The translations under genes and the position numbers were made by a program. A stretch of DNA of 64,000 bases. Source: Sutterella sp047777475 (GTDB lineage: Bacteria > Pseudomonadota > Gammaproteobacteria > Burkholderiales > Burkholderiaceae_F). Positions 16,408 through 33,270 of this stretch are shown piece by piece. Location: contig JBKEET010000003.1 in assembly GCA_047777475.1 (NCBI GenBank), positions 310,001 to 374,000 of the forward strand. The letters are read 5' to 3'. Below the pieces are notes generated by a model. The model ran no database searches, had not been told where the DNA came from, and saw nothing but the letters and a program-made list of their open reading frames with translations. Each line of letters starts with the position of its first letter. Positions within the stretch are counted from its first letter, which is position 1.

Positions 16408-17102
16408 TGGCTAAGCTCAGCAAGCGCATGAAGGCCATCTCGGCCAAGGTTGAAGCCGGCAAGGTTTACACCGTCGCCGAGGGTCTCGCCCTCGTTAAGG
16501 AAACCGCCGTTGCCAAGTTCGACGAGTCCGTCGACGTGGCCATCCAGCTCGGCATTGATCCGCGCAAGTCCGATCAGGCCGTCCGCGGCGCCGTTGTGCT
16601 CCCTGCGGGCACCGGCAAGACCGTTCGCGTGGCTGTGTTCACGCAGGGTCCCCGCGTTGAGGAAGCCAAGGCCGCGGGCGCCGACATCGTCGGCCTCGAG
16701 GACCTCGTCCAGCAGGTTCAGCACGGCGAAATCAACTTCGACGTCGTCATCGCCTCTCCGGATGCGATGCGCTTCGTCGGCCGTCTCGGCCAGATCCTCG
16801 GCCCGCGCGGCCTGATGCCGAACCCCAAGGTCGGCACGGTCACGCCGAACGTCGGTCAGGCCGTCAAGAACGCCAAGGCCGGCCAGGTGCAGTTCCGCGC
16901 CGACAAGGCCGGCATCATCCAGGCGCCGATCGGCCGCGCTTCGTTCACGGTCGAGAACCTGCAGAAGAACCTCGGTGCTCTTCTTGACCAGGTCAACAAG
17001 CTGAAGCCCGCCTCCGCCAAGGGACAGTACCTCAAGAAGGTCAGCATCTCCTCGACGATGGGCATCGGCGTGCGCGTCGACGCCTCGACGGTGAACGCCT
17101 AA
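16407..17102 (+). CDS. rplA: 50S ribosomal protein L1
   Basis: 231 residues, normal for L1. GRLGQILGPRGLMPNPK is the conserved rRNA-binding segment. It builds the mobile L1 stalk that guides deacylated tRNA from the E site, and in many bacteria represses its own L11-L1 message. The start overlaps the rplK stop by one base. A small hairpin GCAGGA/TCCTGC (17115-17130) follows directly. Confidence 0.97.
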   Translation: MAKLSKRMKAISAKVEAGKVYTVAEGLALVKETAVAKFDESVDVAIQLGIDPRKSDQAVRGAVVLPAGTGKTVRVAVFTQGPRVEEAKAAGADIVGLEDLVQQVQHGEINFDVVIASPDAMRFVGRLGQILGPRGLMPNPKVGTVTPNVGQAVKNAKAGQVQFRADKAGIIQAPIGRASFTVENLQKNLGALLDQVNKLKPASAKGQYLKKVSISSTMGIGVRVDASTVNA

Positions 17103-17546
17103 TCAAACAAAGGAGCAGGACCGCTCCTGCCGCAAAGGGAATTCGTTTCCGATGCGGCATGCGCCGCCCCTCGGGGCGGCGAGGTCAATCTCGAGGTCGT
17201 GAGGCCTCAAGGGCTTTGGGTGGCGGCCGCGCCGCGTGCGCTGCCGCCGCTGTCAAAGACCGCTGGAGAAGCGGCGTCAGGCAGGGGCCTGAAAGCAGAA
17301 TGACTGCTGCCGCGCTGCTTTTTAATCATCTTGTGAATTCGCCTGCGGAGCGCTTTCAGTCCGCTGCGAACAGCGCCAAGATGTCCAGCGCAGACGGTAA
17401 ACCGAAGAGAGATATTGCGTTGTGTTTTCCAAGCGTGCGCACGCGAAAGCGGCGGACGATGAAAAAACAGCCGAAACTCTCAGAAGAATGCCGGTTATGT
17501 GAAACCGGTGTTTCCTCAGGGAAACACCTCTGAGTGGAGCCAGACC
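17103..17546 (+). promoter_or_regulatory. L10 (rplJ) leader region with alternative hairpins
   Basis: 444 nt without a gene between rplA and rplJ. By position it is the leader that L10-L7/L12 binds to repress rplJL translation. Visible structures include a GC-rich hairpin near 17162-17181 and, just before the rplJ start, two mutually exclusive hairpins: CCGGTT/AACCGG (17491-17496 with 17503-17508) and GGTGTTTCC/GGAAACACC (17507-17515 with 17520-17528). They share bases 17507-17508. I did not find a clear promoter, but rplJ probably has one here. Confidence 0.55.
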
Positions 17547-18077
17547 ATGGGTCTTAATCGCCAAGATAAGGCGGCTGTCATTGAAGAAGTCTCCGGCATC
17601 GCTGCCAAGTCTTCTACTCTGGTGATCGCCGAATACCGTGGGCTGAGCGTTGAGGCAGTCACTAAGCTTCGTGCGGAAGCCCGCAAGAATGCTGTGACGC
17701 TGCGTGTTGCCAAGAACACGCTTGTCCGCCGTGCCGTCAAGGACACGGAATTTGACGTGCTTGCTGACCAGTTCTCCGGTCCGCTGGTTTACGCCTTTTC
17801 CGCTGATCCCGTGGCCCCGGCCAAGGTTCTTGTCAATTTCGCAAAGGACAATGAACAGCTCGTTATCCGCGCTGGTGCGATGTCCGGCTCTGTGCTGGAT
17901 CTGAACGCCATCAAGCAGCTCGCTACCATGCCGAGCCGCGACGAGCTCCTTGCCAAGTTGATGGCCACGATGAACGAGCCTATCGCGAAGTTCGTCCGCA
18001 CCCTCAACGAAGTCCCGGCGCGCTTCGTGCGCACCGTGGCTGCCGTGCGCGATGCCAAGGAAAAGGCTGCTGCCTAA
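17547..18077 (+). CDS. rplJ: 50S ribosomal protein L10
   Basis: 176 residues from the ATG at 17547 (MGLNRQDKAAVIEEV), which matches the L10 N-terminus; the frame extends upstream to 17499 but those residues are not L10-like. It anchors L7/L12 dimers to 23S rRNA. Its own message is the usual target of L10-L12 autoregulation, fitting the long structured leader. Followed by rplL after 49 nt. Confidence 0.95.
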   Translation: MGLNRQDKAAVIEEVSGIAAKSSTLVIAEYRGLSVEAVTKLRAEARKNAVTLRVAKNTLVRRAVKDTEFDVLADQFSGPLVYAFSADPVAPAKVLVNFAKDNEQLVIRAGAMSGSVLDLNAIKQLATMPSRDELLAKLMATMNEPIAKFVRTLNEVPARFVRTVAAVRDAKEKAAA

Positions 18078-18126
18078 CCTTTTTTCTATTTAACAAACAA
18101 ACACTACGTAATACGGAGTCAATAAA

Positions 18127-18504
18127 ATGGCCCTTACCAATGAAGAAATTCTCGACGCGATCGCTTCCAAGAGCGTTCTCGAAATCTCTGAACTCATCAA
18201 GATGATGGAAGAGAAGTTCGGCGTTTCCGCTTCCGCCGCCGTGGCGGTTGCCGCCGCTCCGGCTGCCGGCGCTGCCGCCGCTGCCGAAGAGAAGACGGAG
18301 TTTGACGTTGTCCTCGAAGAGGTCGGCGCCAACAAGATCGCCGTCATTAAGGTTGTCCGCGAGCTCACCAGCCTTGGCCTGAAGGACGCCAAGGACCTCG
18401 TTGAGGCCGCCCCGAAGGCCGTCAAGGAAGGCCTGCCGAAGGCTGAGGCCGAGGAAGCCAAGAAGAAGCTCGAAGAGGCCGGCGCCAAGGTTACCCTCAA
18501 GTAA
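18127..18504 (+). CDS. rplL: 50S ribosomal protein L7/L12
   Basis: 125 residues. N-terminal dimerisation helices (ILDAIASKSVLEISELIKMM), an Ala-rich flexible hinge (about 38-55), and the C-terminal factor-binding domain (KIAVIKVVRELTSLGLKDAK). Present in several copies on the ribosomal stalk, where it recruits EF-Tu and EF-G. Followed by a 295-nt region with two stem-loops before rpoB, where the level of transcription entering rpoBC is usually set. Confidence 0.97.
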   Translation: MALTNEEILDAIASKSVLEISELIKMMEEKFGVSASAAVAVAAAPAAGAAAAAEEKTEFDVVLEEVGANKIAVIKVVRELTSLGLKDAKDLVEAAPKAVKEGLPKAEAEEAKKKLEEAGAKVTLK

Positions 18505-18518
18505 TCTTCGTCCGAACC

Positions 18519-18552
18519 CTGGGCGGGCCATATAATTTTCGTGTCCGCCCAG
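18519..18552 (+). other. Inverted repeat enclosing a TATAAT in the rplL-rpoB gap
   Basis: 8-bp perfect stem CTGGGCGG/CCGCCCAG (18519-18526 with 18545-18552) around an 18-nt loop that contains a perfect TATAAT (18531-18536). No good -35 lies at the right distance. It may be a weak terminator stem, a promoter with an operator-like dyad, or both. Confidence 0.45.
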
Positions 18553-18589
18553 CTTCGAAGCGTCCCCCGCGTCCTGCGGGATGCGGGGA

Positions 18590-18640
18590 GACTTTGAACT
18601 ATGCCCTTACCGCTCAGGAGCGAGGGCACAGTTCAAAGTC
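18590..18640 (+). promoter_or_regulatory. Large rplL-rpoB stem-loop (attenuator or RNase III site)
   Basis: Arms GACTTTGAACT/AGTTCAAAGTC (18590-18600 with 18630-18640) are followed inward by TGCCCT/AGGGCA (18602-18607 with 18623-18628) across a single A/C mismatch. This gives about 17 bp of near-continuous duplex in the rplL-rpoB spacer. E. coli has an attenuator and an RNase III site in the same place. There is no long T run (TTTCCTCTT), so partial termination or processing is more likely than full stop. Confidence 0.7.
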
Positions 18641-18799
18641 TTTCCTCTTGATGAACCGAATACTAAACAGCTACAAGCATTGAAGCCACACCGCCGCGCG
18701 GGTCAGGCACCAGTCTGTCCTCCCGAGCGGCTTTTGGCGTCCCTGTAGAGTTTTCGTTCATCACCTTTTGGTTCATCCCTAGTGTCGAACGGAGTGTCC

Positions 18800-22964
<4,165 letters not shown>

Positions 22965-22981
22965 GAAGAGGAAATTAAGCG

Positions 22982-27335
<4,354 letters not shown>

Positions 27336-27371
27336 TCCGGCTTTTTTCTAGAGCCTGAGGCAATAAGCCAG

Positions 27372-27408
27372 AACGCCCGCTTCCGCCCGAAGCGGGCGTT
27401 TGTTTTTT
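27372..27408 (+). terminator. rpoBC intrinsic terminator
   Basis: 11-bp perfect stem AACGCCCGCTT/AAGCGGGCGTT (27372-27382 with 27390-27400) followed by TGTTTTTT. Confidence 0.92.
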
Positions 27409-27434
27409 CAGGAAATTTCGGAGGCCTCTGCCGC

Positions 27435-27463
27435 TTGACAAATCTCCGGAATTGATAGACAAT
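27435..27463 (+). promoter_or_regulatory. Promoter of rpsL-rpsG-fusA-tuf2
   Basis: Consensus TTGACA (27435-27440), 17-bp spacer and GACAAT (27458-27463), shortly after the rpoC terminator and 140 nt before rpsL. The -10 matches four of six positions. Confidence 0.6.
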
Positions 27464-27603
27464 CACATGCTTTTCCGAGAAACCGAATCTTCTCGAACGC
27501 TCATTTCGCCTCAATGACTAGGGTGTTCGGGCAGGATAGGTCCCCTTCGGAAGCATCACCAACCAGACCTGGCGACAGGTCGAATTTTTATAGACGGACG
27601 TTT

Positions 27604-27975
27604 ATGCCTACGATTAATCAGCTTGTGCGCAAGCCCCGTGAGCTTACGCACGATAAGAGCAAGAGCCCCGCGCTCAAGAATTGCCCGCAGAAGCGCGGCG
27701 TTTGCACCCGCGTTTACACGACGACCCCGAAGAAGCCGAACTCGGCTCTGCGTAAGGTCGCCAAGGTGCGCCTCACCAACGGCTTTGAGGTCATTTCTTA
27801 CATCGGCGGCGAAGGCCACAACCTTCAGGAGCACTCCGTGGTGCTCATCCGCGGCGGTCGTGTGAAGGACCTTCCGGGCGTGCGCTACCACATCATCCGC
27901 GGCTCTCTGGATACCCAGGGCGTCAAGGACCGCAAGCAGGCCCGCTCCAAGTACGGTGCCAAGCGCGCCAAGTAA
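27604..27975 (+). CDS. rpsL: 30S ribosomal protein S12
   Basis: 123 residues from ATG 27604 (MPTINQLVRKPRE); the open frame upstream to 27514 is not S12-like. The decoding-centre loops TPKKPNSALRK and GGRVKDLPGVRYH carry the lysines whose mutation gives streptomycin resistance, and both are unchanged. Head of the str operon. Confidence 0.97.
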   Translation: MPTINQLVRKPRELTHDKSKSPALKNCPQKRGVCTRVYTTTPKKPNSALRKVAKVRLTNGFEVISYIGGEGHNLQEHSVVLIRGGRVKDLPGVRYHIIRGSLDTQGVKDRKQARSKYGAKRAK

Positions 27976-28139
27976 GATTCGCGGCGGCACGCCGTGGACA
28001 AACGGCCGGCATCCTGCAATGGAGAAGGCCGAGTAAGTCGCGGTCCACAGGATCGCAGATTATTTTTTAATAGCCCGAGCTCCCGAATTTTTCGCTTAGC
28101 GGAAGCAAAGGCAGACTGAAGACACGAAAGAGGAAAGAA

Positions 28140-28610
28140 ATGCCCCGTCGTCGCGAAGTTCCCAAACGCGAAGTGCTGGCTGACGCCAAGTACAACAGCG
28201 TTGAAGTTACCAAGTTCATTAACGTGATCATGCTCGATGGCAAGAAGGCCGTCGCCGAGCGCATCGTTTACGGCGCCATGTCCATGATCGAAGAAAAGAC
28301 CGGCAAGAACGCGCTTGAGGTTTTCACCACCGCGCTCAATAACGTCCGTCCGCTGGTGGAAGTGAAGTCCCGCCGCGTCGGCGGTGCCAATTACCAGGTT
28401 CCGGTTGAAGTCCGTCCCGTCCGCCGCATGGCCCTGGCCATGCGCTGGCTCCGCGAATCTGCTAAGGCCCGTTCCGAAAAGTCGATGCCCGAACGCCTTG
28501 CCGGCGAGCTGCTTGACGCCTCTGAAGGGCGCGGCGGCGCCATGAAGAAGCGCGATGAAGTCCATCGTATGGCCGAAGCCAACAAGGCCTTCTCGCACTT
28601 CCGCTTTTAA
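28140..28610 (+). CDS. rpsG: 30S ribosomal protein S7
   Basis: 156 residues, the standard length. N-terminus MPRRREVPKREVLADAKYNS. It nucleates assembly of the 30S head on 16S rRNA and contacts the E-site tRNA; in E. coli it represses the str operon. Separated from rpsL by 164 nt of partly self-complementary sequence, longer than usual for this pair. Confidence 0.97.
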   Translation: MPRRREVPKREVLADAKYNSVEVTKFINVIMLDGKKAVAERIVYGAMSMIEEKTGKNALEVFTTALNNVRPLVEVKSRRVGGANYQVPVEVRPVRRMALAMRWLRESAKARSEKSMPERLAGELLDASEGRGGAMKKRDEVHRMAEANKAFSHFRF

Positions 28611-28670
28611 TTGACATGCCCGTGCGGATTTGACGGTCCGCACGGTTTGAAGAAAAGAGAGGAACCTTAA

Positions 28671-30776
28671 ATGGCTACTCGTCAAACCCCGATTTCCCGT
28701 TACCGCAACATCGGTATTTCTGCCCACATCGATGCGGGCAAGACCACCACGACAGAACGCATTCTGTATTACACGGGTGTGAACCACAAGATTGGTGAGG
28801 TGCATGACGGCGCCGCCACCATGGACTGGATGGAAGAGGAACAGGAACGCGGCATTACGATTACTTCTGCTGCCACGACGTGCTTCTGGCGCGGCATGGA
28901 ACTGCAGTGGGAACCGTATCGCCTCAACATCATCGACACCCCGGGCCACGTCGACTTCACGATCGAAGTCGAACGCTCGATGCGCGTGCTCGACGGTGCC
29001 GTCATGGTCTACTGCGCTGTGGGCGGTGTTCAGCCCCAGTCCGAGACCGTGTGGCGTCAGGCGAACAAGTACCACGTGCCCCGCATCGCTTTCGTCAACA
29101 AGATGGACCGCACCGGCGCCAACTTCTTCAAGGTCTATGACCAGATGAAGAAGCGCCTGTCGGCTCACCCGGTCCCCGTCGTGATCCCCATCGGCGCCGA
29201 AGACAACTTCAAGGGCGTCGTTGACCTGATCAAGATGAAGGGCATCATTTGGGATGAGGCCTCCAAGGGCATGAAGTTCGACTACGTCGACATCCCGGCC
29301 GATCTCGTCGACACCGCCAAGGAATGGCGCGAGAAGATGGTCGAGAGCGCCGCCGAAGCCGACGAGGAACTGATGAACAAGTACCTCGAGAACGGCGACC
29401 TGTCCGAGGAAGACATCGTCAAGGGCCTGCGCAAGCAGTGCATCGCCGGCGAAATCCAGCCGATGTTCTGCGGCTCCGCCTTCAAGAACAAGGGCGTGCA
29501 GCGCATGCTCGACGGCGTGGTGCAGTTCCTGCCGTCCCCGGCCGATATTCCGCCGGTCGATGGCTTCGACCTGCACGACAACCCCGAGACCCGCGAAGCG
29601 AAGGACGATGCTCCGTTCTCCGCCCTGGCGTTCAAGATCATGACCGACCCGTTCGTGGGCCAGCTCACGTTCCTGCGCGTTTACTCCGGCATGCTCAACT
29701 CGGGCGACACCGTGCTCAACTCGGTCAAGGACCAGAAGGAGCGCATCGGCCGCCTGCTGCAGATGCACGCCAACGAGCGCAAGGAGATCAAGTGGGTGGA
29801 AGCCGGCGACATCGCCGCTGCCGTGGGCCTGAAGTCCGTTACGACGGGCGACACGCTCTGCGACATCGAGCACCCGATCGTCCTCGAGCGCATGGAGTTC
29901 CCGGACCCGGTGATTTCCGAGGCCGTCGAGCCCAAGACGAAGGCTGACCAGGAGAAGATGGCTCTTGCCCTGAACCGCCTGGCTCAGGAAGACCCGTCCT
30001 TCCGCGTCCACACGGACGAAGAGTCCGGCCAGACGATTATCTCGGGCATGGGCGAGCTCCACCTCGAGATCATCGTTGACCGCATGCGCCGTGAGTTCGG
30101 CGTCGATGCTACGGTCGGCAAGCCCCAGGTTGCTTACCGCGAGACGATCCGCTCGACGGTTGAAAACGCCGAGTGCAAGTTCGTCAAGCAGTCGGGCGGC
30201 CGCGGCCAGTACGGCCACGTCGTTCTGAAGCTTGAGCCCCTGCCCCCGGGCGGCGGCTTCGAGTTCGTCGACGCGATTAAGGGCGGCGTGGTGCCGCGCG
30301 AGTACATCCCGGCGGTCCAGAAGGGCGTTGAAGACACCCTGAAGGCCGGCGTTCTGGCCGGCTATCCGGTCGTGGACGTCAAGGTCACGCTGCACTTCGG
30401 CTCCTACCACGAAGTCGACTCGAACGAAAACGCGTTCAAGATCGCCGCTTCGATGGCTTTCAAGGACGGCATGCGCAAGGCCAACCCCGTGCTTCTCGAG
30501 CCGATCATGGCCGTTGAAGTCGAGACGCCCGAGGAGAAGATGGGCGACGTGATGGGCGATCTGTCCTCCCGCCGCGGCATGATCCAGGGCATGGACGACC
30601 TCCCCGGCGGCATCAAGAGCATCAAGGCTGAAGTGCCGCTGGCCGAAATGTTCGGCTACGCCACGCAGCTGCGCTCCCTGACGCAGGGCCGCGCGACCTA
30701 CACGATGGAGTTCAAGCGCTACGCCGAAGCTCCGCGCAACGTCGCCGAGGCTGTGATTGCTGACAAGACGAAGTAA
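28671..30776 (+). CDS. fusA: Elongation factor G
   Basis: 701 residues. P-loop AHIDAGKTTTTER at about 17-29, DTPGHVDF (G3), NKMDRTGA (G4), then domains II-V ending in LRSLTQGRATYTMEF. It drives translocation and, with RRF, ribosome recycling. Sixty nt downstream of rpsG and 60 nt upstream of tuf2, in the classical str operon order. Confidence 0.98.
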   Translation: MATRQTPISRYRNIGISAHIDAGKTTTTERILYYTGVNHKIGEVHDGAATMDWMEEEQERGITITSAATTCFWRGMELQWEPYRLNIIDTPGHVDFTIEVERSMRVLDGAVMVYCAVGGVQPQSETVWRQANKYHVPRIAFVNKMDRTGANFFKVYDQMKKRLSAHPVPVVIPIGAEDNFKGVVDLIKMKGIIWDEASKGMKFDYVDIPADLVDTAKEWREKMVESAAEADEELMNKYLENGDLSEEDIVKGLRKQCIAGEIQPMFCGSAFKNKGVQRMLDGVVQFLPSPADIPPVDGFDLHDNPETREAKDDAPFSALAFKIMTDPFVGQLTFLRVYSGMLNSGDTVLNSVKDQKERIGRLLQMHANERKEIKWVEAGDIAAAVGLKSVTTGDTLCDIEHPIVLERMEFPDPVISEAVEPKTKADQEKMALALNRLAQEDPSFRVHTDEESGQTIISGMGELHLEIIVDRMRREFGVDATVGKPQVAYRETIRSTVENAECKFVKQSGGRGQYGHVVLKLEPLPPGGGFEFVDAIKGGVVPREYIPAVQKGVEDTLKAGVLAGYPVVDVKVTLHFGSYHEVDSNENAFKIAASMAFKDGMRKANPVLLEPIMAVEVETPEEKMGDVMGDLSSRRGMIQGMDDLPGGIKSIKAEVPLAEMFGYATQLRSLTQGRATYTMEFKRYAEAPRNVAEAVIADKTK

Positions 30777-30836
30777 GATCCGCAGGATCTACAATAGATA
30801 AGTTATTAACCTCATTTAGTAAGGACCAAAAGTAAA

Positions 30837-32027
30837 ATGGCCAAGGCTAAATACGAACGTACCAAGCCCCACGTTAACGTGGGCACTATTGGTCACGTGG
30901 ACCATGGTAAGACCACGCTGACTGCCGCTCTCACCACGATTCTCGCGAAGAAGTACGGCGGCGAAGCGAAGGCTTACGACCAGATCGACGCGGCTCCTGA
31001 AGAGAAGGCCCGCGGCATCACCATTAACTCGGCTCACGTCGAGTACGAGACGGCGAAGCGCCACTACGCTCACGTCGACTGCCCGGGCCACGCCGACTAC
31101 GTGAAGAACATGATCACGGGCGCTGCTCAGATGGACGGCGCCATCCTCGTGGTCTCCGCCGCTGACGGCCCGATGCCCCAGACGCGCGAGCACATCCTGC
31201 TTGCCCGCCAGGTCGGCGTTCCCTACATCATCGTCTTCCTGAACAAGTGCGACATGGTTGACGACGAGGAGCTTCTCGAGCTCGTTGAGATGGAAGTCCG
31301 CGAGCTTCTGACGAAGTACCAGTTCCCGGGCGACACGATCCCTGTGATCCGCGGCTCGGCCAAGCTCGCCCTCGAGGGCGACACGGGCCCGCTCGGCGAA
31401 CAGGCCATCCTGAAGCTCGCCGACACGCTCGACAGCTACATTCCGGAGCCGCAGCGCGCTCTTGACAAGCCGTTCCTGATGCCGATCGAGGACGTGTTCT
31501 CGATTTCCGGCCGCGGCACGGTGGTCACGGGCCGCGTTGAGCGCGGTGTGATCCGCATCGGCGACGAAATCGAAATCGTGGGCATCAAGCCGACGCAGAA
31601 GACGACCTGCACGGGCGTTGAGATGTTCCGCAAGATCCTCGACGAGGGCGAAGCGGGCGACAACATCGGCGTTCTGCTGCGCGGCACGAAGCGCGAGGAA
31701 GTCGAGCGCGGCCAGGTTCTGGCCAAGCCCGGCACGATCACGCCGCACACCTCCTTCAAGGGCCAGGTTTACGTCCTGAAGAAGGAAGAAGGCGGCCGCC
31801 ACACGCCGTTCTTCAAGGGCTATCGTCCGCAGTTCTACTTCCGCACGACGGACGTCACGGGCACCATTGAGCTGCCGGAAGGCACGGAGATGGTGATGCC
31901 GGGCGACAACGTGACGATGAAGGTCGATCTGATCGCCCCGATCGCCATGGAGCAGGGCCTGCGCTTCGCTATTCGCGAAGGCGGCCACACCGTCGGCGCC
32001 GGCGTCGTTGCCGAGATCATCAAGTAA
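30837..32027 (+). CDS. tuf: Elongation factor Tu, copy 2
   Basis: 396 residues, apparently identical in protein sequence to copy 1 at 13386. I count about six nucleotide differences, all synonymous and grouped at the two ends of the gene plus one near 31796, as expected for gene conversion. AAGGACC ribosome site upstream. Last gene of the str operon, followed by an inverted repeat that may end the transcript. Confidence 0.98.
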   Translation: MAKAKYERTKPHVNVGTIGHVDHGKTTLTAALTTILAKKYGGEAKAYDQIDAAPEEKARGITINSAHVEYETAKRHYAHVDCPGHADYVKNMITGAAQMDGAILVVSAADGPMPQTREHILLARQVGVPYIIVFLNKCDMVDDEELLELVEMEVRELLTKYQFPGDTIPVIRGSAKLALEGDTGPLGEQAILKLADTLDSYIPEPQRALDKPFLMPIEDVFSISGRGTVVTGRVERGVIRIGDEIEIVGIKPTQKTTCTGVEMFRKILDEGEAGDNIGVLLRGTKREEVERGQVLAKPGTITPHTSFKGQVYVLKKEEGGRHTPFFKGYRPQFYFRTTDVTGTIELPEGTEMVMPGDNVTMKVDLIAPIAMEQGLRFAIREGGHTVGAGVVAEIIK

Positions 32028-32050
32028 CTGAAAAAAATCAGTGATTTGAC

Positions 32051-32090
32051 TTGATCGCTTGAGGGAGCGGGGTGTATACTCCGCTCCCTC
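32051..32090 (+). promoter_or_regulatory. rpsJ promoter overlapping a 10-bp inverted repeat
   Basis: TTGATC (32051-32056), 18-bp spacer, TATACT (32075-32080). The -10 box lies in the loop of a perfect inverted repeat GAGGGAGCGG/CCGCTCCCTC (32061-32070 with 32081-32090), which is followed by a T-rich stretch to about 32115. The same DNA can therefore act as terminator for tuf2 and promoter for the S10 cluster. Confidence 0.55.
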
Positions 32091-32130
32091 TATTGTTCTT
32101 TTCTTTGTTCTTTTTACACAGGAATACGAA

Positions 32131-32442
32131 ATGCAGTCTCAGCGCATTCGCATCCGCCTCAAGGCGTATGACTACAAACTGATCGATCAGTCCGCTCTCG
32201 AAATCGTCGATACGGCCAAGCGCACCGGCGCCGTGGTCCGCGGACCGGTTCCCCTTCCCACGCGCATCCAGCGCTTTGACCTTCTGCGTTCCCCGCACGT
32301 CAACAAGACGAGCCGCGATCAGCTCGAAATCCGCACGCATCAGCGCCTGATGGACATCGTTGACCCGACCGACAAGACGGTCGATGCTCTTATGAAGCTC
32401 GATCTCCCCGCCGGCGTGGACGTCAAGATCAAGGTCCAGTAA
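32131..32442 (+). CDS. rpsJ: 30S ribosomal protein S10 (NusE)
   Basis: 103 residues from ATG 32131 (MQSQRIRIRLKAYDYKLID); upstream in-frame codons to 32059 are leader. It is part of the 30S head and also the NusE antitermination factor that links NusG to the ribosome. First gene of the S10 cluster but separated from rplC by 172 nt with a second promoter, so it may be expressed partly alone. Confidence 0.97.
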   Translation: MQSQRIRIRLKAYDYKLIDQSALEIVDTAKRTGAVVRGPVPLPTRIQRFDLLRSPHVNKTSRDQLEIRTHQRLMDIVDPTDKTVDALMKLDLPAGVDVKIKVQ

Positions 32443-32483
32443 TCTCAGATTTGATTTTTAAGCCGAAAAAACGCCCTCTTCGG

Positions 32484-32512
32484 TTGCAAGAGAATTCGGC
32501 GGCGGCTAAAAT
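32484..32512 (+). promoter_or_regulatory. Internal promoter upstream of rplC
   Basis: TTGCAA (32484-32489), exactly 17 bp, TAAAAT (32507-32512). It lies in the rpsJ-rplC gap, about 100 nt upstream of the rplC start. Confidence 0.65.
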
Positions 32513-32614
32513 CCAAATTTTCTGCCCTGGCGGCAAACGCTCGCTCAAGAGCGTGAGCCGCAAGGTTTTTTCATGAAACGGTCCCGGCCAATCGTAGCCG
32601 GGGTGGAGATAATA

Positions 32615-33259
32615 ATGAGTGATAAGCTCGGCCTCGTCGGTCGCAAGATCGGCATGACGCGCATCTTCACGGAAAACGGCGTGTCCGTTCCCGTGACCGT
32701 GCTCGACGTGTCGAATAACCGCGTCACCGCCGTCAAGACGGTGGAATCCGACGGCTACAATGCAATCCAGGTCGCGTTCGGCTCCAAGAAGCCGTCGCAT
32801 GTGAGCAAGCCGCTTGCCGGTCACTACGCCAAGGTCGGCGTGGAAGCCGGTTCGGTGCTCAAAGAGTTCCATATCGATGCCGACAAGGTCGCCGAGTACA
32901 AGCCCGGCATGGCCCTGAAGGCCGAAATGTTCACGGAAGGCCAGAAGGTCGACGTGACCGGCACGACCATCGGTAAGGGCTACGCCGGCGTTATCAAGCG
33001 CCACCACTTCTCGTCGAACCGTGCTTCGCACGGCAACTCCGTGACGACTCGTGCTCCGGGTTCCATCGGCAACCGCCAGGATCCGGGCCGCGTGTTCCCG
33101 GGCAAGCGCATGTCCGGCCATCTCGGCAATGAGCAGCGCACGACGCAGAATCTGGTTATTGCCCGCGTTGACGCTGAACGTCAGCTTCTTCTGGTCCGCG
33201 GTGCCGTTCCGGGCGCCAAGGGCGGCGAAGTGATTGTCCGTCCGGCTGTTAAGGCGTAA
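32615..33259 (+). CDS. rplC: 50S ribosomal protein L3
   Basis: 214 residues from ATG 32615 (MSDKLGLVGRKIGMTRIF) with GGAG nearby; the longer frame from 32573 lacks L3 similarity. It reaches into the peptidyl transferase centre through its conserved loop (GSIGNRQDPGRVFPGKRMSGH), which contains the glutamine methylated by PrmB in E. coli. Followed by rplD after 11 nt. Confidence 0.96.
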   Translation: MSDKLGLVGRKIGMTRIFTENGVSVPVTVLDVSNNRVTAVKTVESDGYNAIQVAFGSKKPSHVSKPLAGHYAKVGVEAGSVLKEFHIDADKVAEYKPGMALKAEMFTEGQKVDVTGTTIGKGYAGVIKRHHFSSNRASHGNSVTTRAPGSIGNRQDPGRVFPGKRMSGHLGNEQRTTQNLVIARVDAERQLLLVRGAVPGAKGGEVIVRPAVKA

Positions 33260-33270
33260 GGAGCGCAACA

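Noticed and set aside
17159..17533. 124-codon plus-strand frame in the rplJ leader
   Set aside because: No ribosome site, no conserved motif, and it overlaps the structured L10 leader and the rplJ start.
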